From: Streptomyces sp. CB01635
Lineage (GTDB): Bacteria > Actinomycetota > Actinomycetes > Streptomycetales > Streptomycetaceae
Assembly: GCF_002803065.1 (NCBI RefSeq)
Contig: NZ_NNBL01000029.1
Span: 24,132 to 88,131 of the forward strand
DNA: 64,000 nucleotides
Direction: 5' to 3'
The translations under genes were made by a program, and so were the position numbers. Below are positions 54,150 to 63,201 of the stretch, in pieces (positions within the stretch are counted from its first letter, which is position 1; each line of letters opens with the position of its first letter). The notes beneath the pieces were generated by a model, which saw only the letters and a list, made by a program, of their open reading frames with translations, had not been told where the DNA came from and did not search any database.

Positions 54150-54198
54150 ACATCGCTCAACGGACGATTTCCGGCCAACCTGCGATCACCTCCTGACA
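54150..54198 (+). promoter_or_regulatory. cis-element shared by the two M4 protease genes, copy 2
   Basis: ACATC-N3-CAACG-N-AC-N-ATTTCCGGCCAACCT, then CTCCTGACA 8 bases later, repeats the element at 51683-51733. It lies about 110 bp upstream of the GTG start of the second protease gene. Confidence 0.65.
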
Positions 54199-54221
54199 TG
54201 TACAAGCCTCAACTGGCACGC

Positions 54222-54300
54222 TTCCCCCACGCACCACACGCAACACACAGCTAAGCACCACCCAGTTCAGCACCACACAGCTCTCTTACCCCACACACAA
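54222..54300 (+). repeat. CA-rich 15-bp repeat in the leader of protease gene 2
   Basis: The leader contains the 15-base units AAGCACCACCCAGTT and CAGCACCACACAGCT, a related truncated copy before them, and further CACACA runs. The RNA would be nearly free of G and unstructured up to the ribosome site AAGGAG. Confidence 0.75.
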
Positions 54301-54309
54301 GGAGCTTGC

Positions 54310-55893
54310 GTGACCCCCCACATATCGCGCTTCACCAAGAAGCGTTCGACTCTGGCCATAGCCACCGCCGTCGCCGCCGGAGCCCTGCTGACCGCCGGTA
54401 TGACCACCGGCGCGTCCGCGCAGCCCGTGGCCGACGCGACGCCGGGCGCCGCGCCGATGAAGCTCTCGGGCGCCGCCCGCGCCGGCCTCCTCCAGGACGC
54501 CAACGCGAAGAAGGCCGAGACGGCCGCGGAGTTGAACCTCGACTCCAAGGAGAAGCTCGTCGTCCGCGACGTGGTCAAGGACCGCGACGGCGCGACGCAC
54601 ACCCGCTACGAGCGCACCTACGACGGACTCCCGGTCCTCGGCGGCGACCTGGTCGTCCACGAGTCCAAGGCCGGCAGGTCCGAGGGCGTCACCCGCGCGA
54701 CCTCGAAGAGAATCGCCGTGTCGACGGCCTCCGCCTCCCTCAAGGCCGCCCCCGAGGGCGCCCGCAAGGTGGTCTGGGCGGCGTCGGGCACCCCGCGCCT
54801 CGCCTACGAGAAGGTCGTCACCGGCACGCAGAAGGACGGCACGCCGCGCAAGCTGCACGTCGTCACGGACGCCGCGACCGGCAAGAAGATCTTCGAGTGG
54901 GACGCGATCCACACCGGCGCCGGCGAGAGCCAGTACAGCGGCGGCGTGACGGTCGGCTCCACCAAGTCAGGCTCCTCGTACGCCCTCACGGACGCGGAGC
55001 GCGGCGGCCACAGCACGTACGACCTCAAGCACGGGTCGTCCGGCAAGGGCACGCTGTTCACCGACGCGGACGACAAGTGGGGCGACGGCACCACCAACGA
55101 CGCGGCCACGGCCGCGGTCGACGCCGCCTACGGCGCCCAGGTGACGTGGGACTACTACAAGGACGTCCAGGGCCGCAGCGGCATCAACGGCGACGGCAAG
55201 GGCGCGTACTCGCGGGTCCACTACGGCAACGCGTACGTCAACGCGTTCTGGGACGACAGCTGCTTCTGCATGACGTACGGCGACGGCGAGGGCAACAAGA
55301 AGCCCCTGACGTCGATCGACGTGGCGGGCCACGAGATGTCGCACGGCGTCACGGCGGCGACCGCGGGCCTCATCTACAGCGGTGAGTCCGGCGGCCTGAA
55401 CGAGGCCACCTCCGACATCTTCGGCACCGCGGTCGAGTTCCACGCGAACAACCCCAAGGACGTCGGCGACTACCTCATCGGCGAGAAGATCGACATCAAC
55501 GGCGACGGCTCCCCGCTGCGCTACATGGACAAGCCGAGCAAGGACGGCGCGTCCCTCGACAACTGGAAGGCCGGCGCGGGCAACGTCGACGTCCACTACT
55601 CGTCGGGCATCGCCAACCACTTCTTCTACCTGCTGTCGGAGGGCAGCGGGAAGAAGGAGATCAACGGGGTCTCGTACGACTCCCCGACCGCGGACGGCCA
55701 GCCGGCCGCGGGCATCGGCCGCGACAAGGCCGAGAAGATCTGGTTCAAGGCCCTGACGTCGTACTTCACGACGAACACGGACTACGCCAACGCGCGCAAG
55801 GGCACGCTGAGCGCGGCGTCCGACCTGTACGGCGCCGACTCGGCGGAGTACAAGGCGGTCGACCGGGCGTGGGCCGCGGTCAACGTCAAGTGA
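54310..55893 (+). CDS. secreted M4 metalloprotease
   Basis: The 527-residue protein has a basic Sec signal (T-K-K-R-S-T then a hydrophobic run, cleavage near A-S-A-Q), an FTP/PepSY propeptide and an M4 domain with G-H-E-M-S-H-G-V (H341) and N-E-A-T-S-D-I-F-G. It is strongly similar to the catalytic part of the gene before it but ends without a P-domain. The GTG at 54310 has AAGGAG 6 bases upstream. Confidence 0.94.
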   Translation: MTPHISRFTKKRSTLAIATAVAAGALLTAGMTTGASAQPVADATPGAAPMKLSGAARAGLLQDANAKKAETAAELNLDSKEKLVVRDVVKDRDGATHTRYERTYDGLPVLGGDLVVHESKAGRSEGVTRATSKRIAVSTASASLKAAPEGARKVVWAASGTPRLAYEKVVTGTQKDGTPRKLHVVTDAATGKKIFEWDAIHTGAGESQYSGGVTVGSTKSGSSYALTDAERGGHSTYDLKHGSSGKGTLFTDADDKWGDGTTNDAATAAVDAAYGAQVTWDYYKDVQGRSGINGDGKGAYSRVHYGNAYVNAFWDDSCFCMTYGDGEGNKKPLTSIDVAGHEMSHGVTAATAGLIYSGESGGLNEATSDIFGTAVEFHANNPKDVGDYLIGEKIDINGDGSPLRYMDKPSKDGASLDNWKAGAGNVDVHYSSGIANHFFYLLSEGSGKKEINGVSYDSPTADGQPAAGIGRDKAEKIWFKALTSYFTTNTDYANARKGTLSAASDLYGADSAEYKAVDRAWAAVNVK

Positions 55894-55914
55894 CGTAAGA
55901 CGCGGGCGAGTCGG

Positions 55915-55940
55915 GGGGCGGCACTGCGGGGTGCCGCCCC
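55915..55940. terminator. bidirectional terminator after protease gene 2
   Basis: A perfect 10-bp stem GGGGCGGCAC/GTGCCGCCCC with a 6-base loop lies between the convergent stops of the protease and acetyltransferase genes and is followed by TT on the plus strand. Confidence 0.85.
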
Positions 55941-55948
55941 TTCGCGTG

Positions 55949-56470
55949 TCAGGCCTCGTACTCCGTGAGGTCGATTTCGTGCACCTGGAGCGCGAAGCCG
56001 TGCTTCGGGTGCGCGAACTCGCGTCCCTCCGTCATGCCCAGCTTGCGGGCGACGTTCTCCGAGCCCGTGTCGCCGGGGCGGATCAGGGCGACGACCCGGT
56101 CGACGCCGCGGTCCTGGAGGGCGAACTCCAGGGTGGCCTGGGCGGCCTCGGAGGCGTAGCCCTGGCCCCAGAACTGGTGGCCGAGCCACCAGTTGATCTC
56201 GATGCCGGGCTGGAGCTCGGACACCGAGAGGCCGACGACACCGGCCAGCTCGCCGGAAGCGAGGAGCTCGACGGCGAACGGGCCGAAGCCCTCCTCGTCC
56301 CACTCCTCCTCCCAGCGCTCGATGTCCTCGGCCGTCCGCTCCAGGTCGCGCGGGCCGCCGTCACCGACCCGGCGCATGACGTCCGGGTCCGCCTGGATCT
56401 CGGAGAGGGGCACGAGGTCGTCGTCGGACCAGCGGCGGAGCAGGAGGCGGGGCGTCTGGATCTCGGTCAT
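55949..56470 (-). CDS. GNAT-family N-acetyltransferase (RimJ/RimL type)
   Basis: The 173-residue protein opens with E-I-Q-T-P-R-L-L-L-R-R-W, the usual start of RimL-like acetyltransferases, and has I-N-W-W-L-G-H-Q-F-W-G-Q-G-Y-A-S-E-A with the acetyl-CoA loop and N-V-A-R-K-L-G-M near the end. The substrate, a protein N-terminus or small molecule, is unknown. The ATG at 56470 is used. Confidence 0.88.
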   Translation of the reverse strand: MTEIQTPRLLLRRWSDDDLVPLSEIQADPDVMRRVGDGGPRDLERTAEDIERWEEEWDEEGFGPFAVELLASGELAGVVGLSVSELQPGIEINWWLGHQFWGQGYASEAAQATLEFALQDRGVDRVVALIRPGDTGSENVARKLGMTEGREFAHPKHGFALQVHEIDLTEYEA

Positions 56471-56525
56471 GGGTCCATCTTCGCCGAGACCCGCGACGCC
56501 GCCGACCATCCGGCCGTCCTCGGCA

Positions 56526-56570
56526 CACTCAGCGCCCTCAGCGCACTCAGCGCACTCAGCGCACTCAGCG
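56526..56570. repeat. five 9-bp units spanning the glgP stop codon
   Basis: CACTCAGCG occurs five times in tandem (the second copy is CCCTCAGCG). On the glgP strand each unit reads CGCTGAGTG, and the first one supplies the TGA stop of glgP. Changes in copy number would not alter the protein but would change the 3' flank. Confidence 0.85.
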
Positions 56571-59183
56571 CAAGAGCACCCCCGCCGCCTCCCCGGCCGT
56601 CTCCGAGGGGACGGTCACCAGTCCCGTCTCCGCCGGCGAGGCGAGCAGCCGGTGGGCGGGCAGGATGCGGACCGTGTAGCCGTAGGGGCCCGTACGGTCG
56701 AGGGACAGCGGGCCCTCGTACGCCCAGCGGCCGTCCAGGTCGGGGCCGCCGGCCGGCTTGAGGGCCACCGTCGTCGCGTCGGTGATGCGGTCGTCGGAGC
56801 CGACGCGGCCGGCCACCGCCTGAACCTCGACGTCCTCGGGGCCGAGTTCGTCGAGCGCCACCCGCACGCGCAGCACCAGCGTCGCGCCGAGCTCGGCCGT
56901 GGCCGTGGACGCCTCCACATGGTCGACGGCAACCCGGGGCCAGGACGCGCGGACCCGGGACTTCCACCGGGCGAGCTCGCGCGCCGCGTCGGGGGTGAGG
57001 GCACGGCCCGAGCGGGCCGCGGGGGCGTACAGCTTCTCGACGTACTCGCGGACCATGCGCCCGGCGAGGACCTTCGGGCCCAGGTGGGTGAGCGTGCGGC
57101 GGACCATCTCGATCCAGCGGTCGGGCAGCCCTTCGGGTCCGCGCTCGTAGAAGCGGGGGGCGACCCTGCGCTCGACGAGGTCGTAGAGGGCCGCGGCCTC
57201 CAGGTCGTCGCGCCGCTGCTCGTCGGTCGCCGTGCCGTCCGCGGTGGGGATCGCCCAGCCGAAGTCGGGCGAGAACCACTCGTCCCACCAGCCGTCAAGG
57301 ACGGAGAGGTTGAGACAGCCGTTCAGGGCGGCCTTCATACCGGACGTCCCGCAGGCCTCCAGGGGGCGCAGCGGGTTGTTGAGCCAGATGTCGCAGCCCG
57401 GGTAGAGCTTCTGCGCCATGGCCATGCCGTAGTCCGGCAGGAACACGATGCGATGGCGCACGCGCGGGTCGTCGGTGAAGCGCACCAGCTCCTGCACGAG
57501 GCGCTTGCCGCCGTCGTCCGCCGGGTGTGCCTTGCCCGCCACGACGATCTGGACGGGCCGGTCCGGGTCGAGGAGGAGGCGCATCAGGCGGTCCGGGTCG
57601 CGCAGCATCAGGGTGAGCCGCTTGTAGGAGGGGACGCGGCGGGCGAAGCCGATGGTGAGGATGTCGGGGTCGAGCACCCCGTCGATCCAGCCCAGCTCCG
57701 CCGCGCCCGCGCCGCGCTGCCGCCAGGACGCGGCGAGGCGTTCACGGACCTCGTCCACCAGGCGGCCGCGCAGCTCGCGGCGCAGCTCCCAGATGTCCCG
57801 GTCGGCGATGTCGGCGACGGCGTCCCAGCGGTCGGATCCTCCGGCAGCGAGCGCGTCCAGGGTGCGCTGTTCGCCGATGTGGCGGGCGCCGAGCCGCAGG
57901 ACCTCGGGAGCCACCCAGGTCGGGGCGTGCACGCCGTTCGTGACGGAGGTGATGGGGACCTCCTCCGGGTCGAAGCCCGGCCACAGGCCCGAGAACATCT
58001 CGCGGCTGACCCTGCCGTGCAGGGTGGAGACGCCGTTGGCGCGCTGGGCGAGGCGCAGGCCCATCACGGCCATGTTGAAGACGTTCGGGTTGCCTCCCGC
58101 GTACGTCTCCATGCCGAGGCCGAGGATGCGTGCGGCGTCGATGCCGGGGAGTTCGGCGCCGGGGCCGAAGTGGCGGGCGACGAGTTCCCGGTCGAAGCGG
58201 TCGATGCCCGCGGGGACGGGGGTGTGCGTGGTGAAGACGGTCCCGGCGCGTACGGCTTCGATGGCGGCGTCGAAGTCCACCCCGAGTCCGGCGAGCTCGT
58301 GGATCCGCTCGACCCCGAGGAAGCCGGCGTGCCCCTCGTTCGTGTGGAACACCTCGGGCTCGGGATGGCCGGTGAGGCGGCAGTAAGCGCGCACGGCCCG
58401 CACCCCGCCGATGCCGAGCAGCATCTCCTGGAGGAGCCGGTGCTCGCTGCCGCCGCCGTAGAGCCGGTCGGTGACGTTGCGTTCGCCGGGGCCGTTCTCC
58501 TCGACGTCCGAGTCGAGCAACAGGAGCGGCACGCGGCCGACCTGCGCCTGCCAGACACGGGCGAGCAGCCGGCCGCCGCCGGGCAGGGCGAGCGCGACAC
58601 GGCAGTCGGTGCCGTCGGGTTCGCGGAGCGGGGTCAGCGGCAGTTCGTGCGGGTCGAGGACGGGATAGTGCTCCTGCTGCCAGCCGTCCCTGGACAGGGA
58701 CTGCCGGAAGTAGCCGTGCCGGTAGAGGAGTCCTACGCCGATCAGCGGCACCCCGAGGTCGCTGGCCGCCTTGAGGTGGTCGCCGGCGAGGATGCCGAGG
58801 CCGCCCGAGTACTGGGGCAGGGCGGCGGTGATGCCGAACTCGGGCGAGAAGTATCCGATGGCGGCGGGCAGACCGCCGCTCCGCATCTGCGTCTGGTACC
58901 AGCGGTCGCCCTCCACATAGGACCTGAGGTCGTCTGCGGCCTCGCCGAGCAGGCGCAGGAATCCCTCGTCGGCCGCGAGTTCGGCGAGCCGCGCGTGCGG
59001 CACGGCGCCGAGCAGTCTCACCGGGTCCCCGTCGGACGCGACCCAGCGCCCGGGGTCCACGGCCTGGAAGAGGTCGCGCGTCCCGGTGTGCCAGGACCAG
59101 CGCAGGTTGCGGGCCAGCTCGTGGAGGGGGGCGAGGGGCTCGGGCAGGACGGGACGGACGGTGAATCGACGGATGGCCTTCAC
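56565..59183 (-). CDS. glgP: alpha-glucan (glycogen) phosphorylase
   Basis: GlgP releases glucose-1-phosphate from alpha-1,4-glucans with a PLP cofactor. The 872-residue protein belongs to the actinobacterial GlgP type and has the PLP lysine in C-G-T-S-G-M-K-A-A-L-N-G (K617), G-I-L-A-G-D-H-L-K near residue 125 and the nucleotide-site block H-T-N-E-G-H-A-G-F. The GTG at 59183 has GAGGTGA upstream. In related genomes it lies beside glgE and treS, which build the maltose-phosphate glucan route; here a subtilase gene lies between them. Confidence 0.95.
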   Translation of the reverse strand: MKAIRRFTVRPVLPEPLAPLHELARNLRWSWHTGTRDLFQAVDPGRWVASDGDPVRLLGAVPHARLAELAADEGFLRLLGEAADDLRSYVEGDRWYQTQMRSGGLPAAIGYFSPEFGITAALPQYSGGLGILAGDHLKAASDLGVPLIGVGLLYRHGYFRQSLSRDGWQQEHYPVLDPHELPLTPLREPDGTDCRVALALPGGGRLLARVWQAQVGRVPLLLLDSDVEENGPGERNVTDRLYGGGSEHRLLQEMLLGIGGVRAVRAYCRLTGHPEPEVFHTNEGHAGFLGVERIHELAGLGVDFDAAIEAVRAGTVFTTHTPVPAGIDRFDRELVARHFGPGAELPGIDAARILGLGMETYAGGNPNVFNMAVMGLRLAQRANGVSTLHGRVSREMFSGLWPGFDPEEVPITSVTNGVHAPTWVAPEVLRLGARHIGEQRTLDALAAGGSDRWDAVADIADRDIWELRRELRGRLVDEVRERLAASWRQRGAGAAELGWIDGVLDPDILTIGFARRVPSYKRLTLMLRDPDRLMRLLLDPDRPVQIVVAGKAHPADDGGKRLVQELVRFTDDPRVRHRIVFLPDYGMAMAQKLYPGCDIWLNNPLRPLEACGTSGMKAALNGCLNLSVLDGWWDEWFSPDFGWAIPTADGTATDEQRRDDLEAAALYDLVERRVAPRFYERGPEGLPDRWIEMVRRTLTHLGPKVLAGRMVREYVEKLYAPAARSGRALTPDAARELARWKSRVRASWPRVAVDHVEASTATAELGATLVLRVRVALDELGPEDVEVQAVAGRVGSDDRITDATTVALKPAGGPDLDGRWAYEGPLSLDRTGPYGYTVRILPAHRLLASPAETGLVTVPSETAGEAAGVLLR

Positions 59184-59674
59184 GTTCTCACCTCTGTAGG
59201 GGGACGCGGCGGGCATACGCGCACACGTGCGAGGAGGACGCGCTCCGTCGCGCGGCCCCCGGCTGTCACCTCCGACGGTACGGCCACCGGGCTCCGGCTA
59301 CCACGGCGCACGGGGTCGCGTCGGCACCTGTTTGACGGGCATCTCGCCGCATCGCGGGGGTCCTTGCCGAGGAACCGGCCGGTGCGCCGGTCGTACGCCA
59401 TGAGGATGACGCGGTACGTCGCGCCGCTTCGGGCCGCGCTGCGCCGCCGCCCACGTACCGGCCGGAGGAAGTCCGGTCTTCGCCGCAACCTTCGCCGTAT
59501 CCGCCGCCGGTCCCCCACGGGCGATATGGCCGATTCCGCCCCCTCATGCGGTCTTGTAGGGCCTGACAGCGCACGAGAGGCTGCCAAGCGGTGTGCGCGG
59601 ATCCCGGCCGTCAGGACCGGCGGCCGTGCAACTCCGGTCCTCGCGCGCCGAGTCGAGGGAGGGGAACTCACGAC
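59184..59674. other. 491-bp divergent region between glgP and subtilase genes
   Basis: No gene is firmly supported. It must contain the promoters for glgP (minus) and the subtilase (plus; TTGTAG at 59554 and GAGGCT at 59577, 17 bp apart, is a weak candidate). Minus-strand frames within it, such as one with A-Y-D-R-R-T-G-R-F-L-G-K-D-P, show no recognisable family and could be decayed coding sequence. Confidence 0.45.
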
Positions 59675-60880
59675 ATGACACTGACGCGCAGAAGGCGTCT
59701 GCGCCGGGCGGGCGCGCTCACGGCCGTGACCACGGCGGCGGTGCTCTCGGCCGTCACGCTGCCCGCGCATGCCGCGCCCCGGCTGGGGCGCGTACTCGGC
59801 GCCGGTGAGCCCGGCTCCGTCACGGGCAGCTACATCGTGACGCTCAAGGGGGGAACGAAGGCACCGTCCGACTCGGGCAAGGGCCTCGCCGAGAAGTACG
59901 GGGTGAAAATACGCCACACCTACAGCACGGCGCTGAACGGGTACGCGGTGCGCGCGGGCGAGACGCAGGCCAGAAGGCTCGCGGCCGATCCGTCGGTCGC
60001 CGCGGTGGTCCAGGACTCACGGGTCTCGCTCGACCACACCCGGAAGAACCCGCCGTCCTGGGGGCTGGACCGCATCGACCAGGGCGATCTGCCGCTCGAC
60101 AAGTCCTACACATGGCCCGAGTCGGCGGGCTCGGGCGTGACGGCGTACGTCATCGACACCGGCATCCGGATCTCGCACCGGGACTTCGGCGGCCGGGCGC
60201 ACTACGGCTGGGACTTCGTCGACGGCGACGCCACCGCCCAGGACGGCAACGGCCACGGCACGCATGTGGCCGCAACCGTCGCCGGCACGGGCTACGGCGT
60301 CGCGAAGAAGGCCGACGTGGTCGCGGTCCGTGTGCTCGACGACGCGGGCTCCGGGACGACCGCCCAGGTCATCGCGGGCATCGACTGGGTGACGAAGAAC
60401 GCGCGCAAACCGGCCGTCGCCAATCTGAGCCTCGGCGGCTCCGCCAACGCCCAGCTGGACGCGGCGGTGCGGGGCTCCATCGCCTCCGGTGTCACGTACA
60501 CGGTCGCGGCCGGCAACGACGGCCTCCCGGCGAGCCTGTACTCGCCGGCCCGCGTGAAGGAGGCCATCACGGTCGGCGCGACCGACCGCACGGACCGGCG
60601 CGCCGGCTTCTCGAACTGGGGCACCCGGCTCGACCTGTTCGCCCCCGGCGTCGACATCACCGCTGCGGGGTACGCGAGCGACAAGGGGAAGGCGACCTTC
60701 TCCGGTACGTCGATGGCGTCGCCGCACGTGGCGGGCGCCGCCGCGCTGTACCTGGCCGACCACGCCTCGGCCACCCCGGCCGAGGTGAGCCGGGCGCTGA
60801 CGGGGCGCGCGGCGACGGGCCGGATCACGGACCCGCTGCCCGGCTCGCCGAACAAGCTGCTCCAGGTCAAGCTCCCGTAG
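59675..60880 (+). CDS. secreted subtilisin-like serine protease (S8)
   Basis: The 401-residue protein has an Arg-rich signal peptide ending near A-H-A-A, an I9 inhibitor prodomain (Y-I-V-T-L-K-G-G...Y-A-V-R-A-G) and a subtilase domain of the proteinase K group with the triad D161 (V-I-D-T-G), H194 (N-G-H-G-T-H-V-A) and S346 (S-G-T-S-M-A-S-P-H-V). It has no C-terminal extra domain. The ATG at 59675 is used with GGAGGGG upstream. It is a general extracellular protease. Confidence 0.94.
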   Translation: MTLTRRRRLRRAGALTAVTTAAVLSAVTLPAHAAPRLGRVLGAGEPGSVTGSYIVTLKGGTKAPSDSGKGLAEKYGVKIRHTYSTALNGYAVRAGETQARRLAADPSVAAVVQDSRVSLDHTRKNPPSWGLDRIDQGDLPLDKSYTWPESAGSGVTAYVIDTGIRISHRDFGGRAHYGWDFVDGDATAQDGNGHGTHVAATVAGTGYGVAKKADVVAVRVLDDAGSGTTAQVIAGIDWVTKNARKPAVANLSLGGSANAQLDAAVRGSIASGVTYTVAAGNDGLPASLYSPARVKEAITVGATDRTDRRAGFSNWGTRLDLFAPGVDITAAGYASDKGKATFSGTSMASPHVAGAAALYLADHASATPAEVSRALTGRAATGRITDPLPGSPNKLLQVKLP

Positions 60881-60898
60881 ACGAAAGGTGAGTTCATG

Positions 60899-60930
60899 GT
60901 CCGGTCCCGTCGTTCGCGGCGGGACCGGAC
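60899..60930 (+). terminator. terminator after subtilase gene
   Basis: GTCCGGTCCCGTC pairs with GGCGGGACCGGAC (one G-T pair) and is followed by TTGTCTGTGTGCTT, the most U-rich tail of any hairpin in the window. It lies 18 bp after the stop. Confidence 0.88.
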
Positions 60931-61074
60931 TTGTCTGTGTGCTTACGCGCGAGTAGTTAACAAAGCGCCGGATTGCCCGCCCTGCGACCGTGGAAGGCTC
61001 CCCCGGTACACACTGCGCGACCCTCTTCATCACCCCCGTTTCCGCAAGCCGAACCCCCGCGGTCAGGAGCGGTC

Positions 61075-63201
61075 ATGCCCGCACAGAGTCCCTCGCCGAA
61101 GCCGCACACGGACCCGGCGAAGCAGTCGGCCAGAAGCGCGAAATCGCAGAAACCACCGGGCCGGCGGCGCCCACCGGCCGCCTCCGCCACCACGCTCGGA
61201 CGGATCCCCGTCCTGGACGTCCAGCCCCTCGTGGACCACGGCCGCAGGCCCGCCAAGGCGGTGGCGGGTGAGTCCTTCCAGGTCAGCGCGACGGTCTTCC
61301 GCGAGGGCCACGACGCGGTCGCCGCGAACGTGGTGCTGCGCTCGCCGCGCGGCCGCACGGGCCCGTGGACCCCGATGCGCGAGCTGGCCCCCGGCACCGA
61401 CCGCTGGGGCGCGCAGGTCACGCCCACGTCGGAGGGCCGCTGGACCTACTTCGTCGAGGCGTGGGGCGACCCGGTCACCACCTGGCGCCGCCACGCGCAG
61501 ATCAAGGTCCCGGCGGGCATCGACACCGAACTCGTCCTGGAGGAAGGGGCGTTGCTGTACGAGCGTGCCGCCGAGGGCGTGCCGCAGCGCAAGGGGCAGC
61601 GCGAGACGGTGCTGCGCGCCGCCGCCGCGCTGCGCGACACCGAACTCCCCGCCGCGGCCCGCCTGGCCGCCGCGCTCACCCCGCAGGTCGACGAGGTCCT
61701 GGCCCGCCACCCGCTGCGCGAGCTGGTGACCAGCTCCGACCCGCTGCCGCTCCGCGTGGAGCGCGAGCGGGCGCTGTACGGGGCGTGGTACGAGTTCTTC
61801 CCGCGCTCGGAGGGCGCGATCGTGCGCGAGGGTGAACCGCCGGTCTCCGGCACGTTCCACACGGCCGCGAAGCGCCTTCCGGCCATCGCGGCGATGGGCT
61901 TCGACGTCCTCTATCTGCCACCGATCCACCCCATCGGCACCACGTACCGCAAGGGCCCCGACAACTCGCTCTCCCCGGGGCCGCACGACGTGGGTGTCCC
62001 CTGGGCGATCGGCTCTCCGGAGGGCGGTCACGACGCGATCCACCCGGATCTCGGCACGCTCGACGACTTCGACGCGTTCGTGAGCCGGGCCGCGGACCTG
62101 GGCCTGGAGATCGCGCTGGACTTCGCGCTCCAGTGCTCGCCCGACCACCCATGGGTGGACAAGTACCCCGAGTGGTTCCACCACCGGCCGGACGGCACGA
62201 TCGCGTACGCCGAGAACCCGCCGAAGAAGTACCAGGACATCTACCCGATCGCCTTCGACAAGGACATGCCGGGACTGATCGCGGAGACGACCCGCGTCCT
62301 GCGCTTCTGGATGGACCACGGCGTGCGCATCTTCCGCGTCGACAACCCGCACACCAAGCCCGTCGTCTTCTGGGAGCGGGTCATCAAGGGGATCAACCGC
62401 ACCGACCCCGACGTGATCTTCCTGGCAGAGGCGTTCACGCGCCCCGCGATGATGCGCACCCTCGCGCAGGCCGGCTTCCAGCAGTCGTACACCTACTTCA
62501 CCTGGCGCAACACGAAGCAGGAACTCACCGAGTACGCCACGGAGTTGGCGAAGGACACGGCCGCGTACATGCGCCCCAACTTCTTCGTGAACACCCCGGA
62601 CATCCTGCACGCCTACCTCCAGAACGGCGGGCGCCCCGCCTTCGAGGTGCGTGCGGTCCTGGCCGCCACGCTCTCCCCCACGTGGGGCGTCTACAGCGGC
62701 TACGAACTATGTGAAAACGCCCCGCTACGCCCCGGTAGCGAGGAGTATCTGCATTCGGAGAAGTACGAACTGCGGCCGCGCGACTGGGAGTCGGCCGAGC
62801 ACGAGGGGCGTTCGATCGCGCCCCTCATCACCCGGCTCAACGACATCCGGCGCCGCAGCCCCGCCCTGCGCCGGCTGCGTGACGTGCACTTCCACCACAC
62901 CGACAAGGACACGGTGATCGCGTACTCCAAGTCGGTCGCAGGCGCGCACGGCTCGAACACGGTTCTGGTGGTCGCCAACCTCGACCCTCACCACACCCAG
63001 GAGGCGACGGTGTCGTTGGACATGCCGCAACTGGGACTCGGCTGGCACGAGTCCGCACCGATGCGCGACGAGCTCACCGGTGAGACCTACCACTGGGGCA
63101 GGGCCAACTATGTGCGCCTCGAGCCGGGCCGTACGCCCGCGCACATCCTCACCGTCCTGCGACCGTCCTCACCGTTGATCGGAGGGTCACCCACACCATG
63201 A
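61075..63201 (+). CDS. glgE: alpha-1,4-glucan:maltose-1-phosphate maltosyltransferase GlgE
   Basis: GlgE extends alpha-1,4-glucans with maltosyl units from maltose-1-phosphate. The 708-residue protein has a Pro/Lys-rich N-terminus, the GlgE N-domain (P-V-L-D-V-Q-P-L-V), and a GH13_3 catalytic domain with nucleophile F-R-V-D-N-P-H-T-K-P (D423) and acid/base F-L-A-E-A-F-T-R-P (E452), plus P-P-I-H-P-I-G-T-T-Y-R-K-G. AGGAGC lies 6 bases before the ATG. The treS start overlaps its stop by 4 bp, which couples the enzymes of the trehalose-to-glucan route. Confidence 0.96.
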   Translation: MPAQSPSPKPHTDPAKQSARSAKSQKPPGRRRPPAASATTLGRIPVLDVQPLVDHGRRPAKAVAGESFQVSATVFREGHDAVAANVVLRSPRGRTGPWTPMRELAPGTDRWGAQVTPTSEGRWTYFVEAWGDPVTTWRRHAQIKVPAGIDTELVLEEGALLYERAAEGVPQRKGQRETVLRAAAALRDTELPAAARLAAALTPQVDEVLARHPLRELVTSSDPLPLRVERERALYGAWYEFFPRSEGAIVREGEPPVSGTFHTAAKRLPAIAAMGFDVLYLPPIHPIGTTYRKGPDNSLSPGPHDVGVPWAIGSPEGGHDAIHPDLGTLDDFDAFVSRAADLGLEIALDFALQCSPDHPWVDKYPEWFHHRPDGTIAYAENPPKKYQDIYPIAFDKDMPGLIAETTRVLRFWMDHGVRIFRVDNPHTKPVVFWERVIKGINRTDPDVIFLAEAFTRPAMMRTLAQAGFQQSYTYFTWRNTKQELTEYATELAKDTAAYMRPNFFVNTPDILHAYLQNGGRPAFEVRAVLAATLSPTWGVYSGYELCENAPLRPGSEEYLHSEKYELRPRDWESAEHEGRSIAPLITRLNDIRRRSPALRRLRDVHFHHTDKDTVIAYSKSVAGAHGSNTVLVVANLDPHHTQEATVSLDMPQLGLGWHESAPMRDELTGETYHWGRANYVRLEPGRTPAHILTVLRPSSPLIGGSPTP

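Noticed and set aside
59266..59574. Minus-strand frame of 102 codons in the glgP/subtilase gap
   Set aside because: It has a Tyr/Gly-rich patch but no ribosome site and no family I know; competing frames in the same stretch look equally likely, so no gene was called.
56193..59678. Plus-strand frame of 1161 codons opposite glgP
   Set aside because: It is a codon-bias shadow of glgP; it has no start signal and no recognisable domains.
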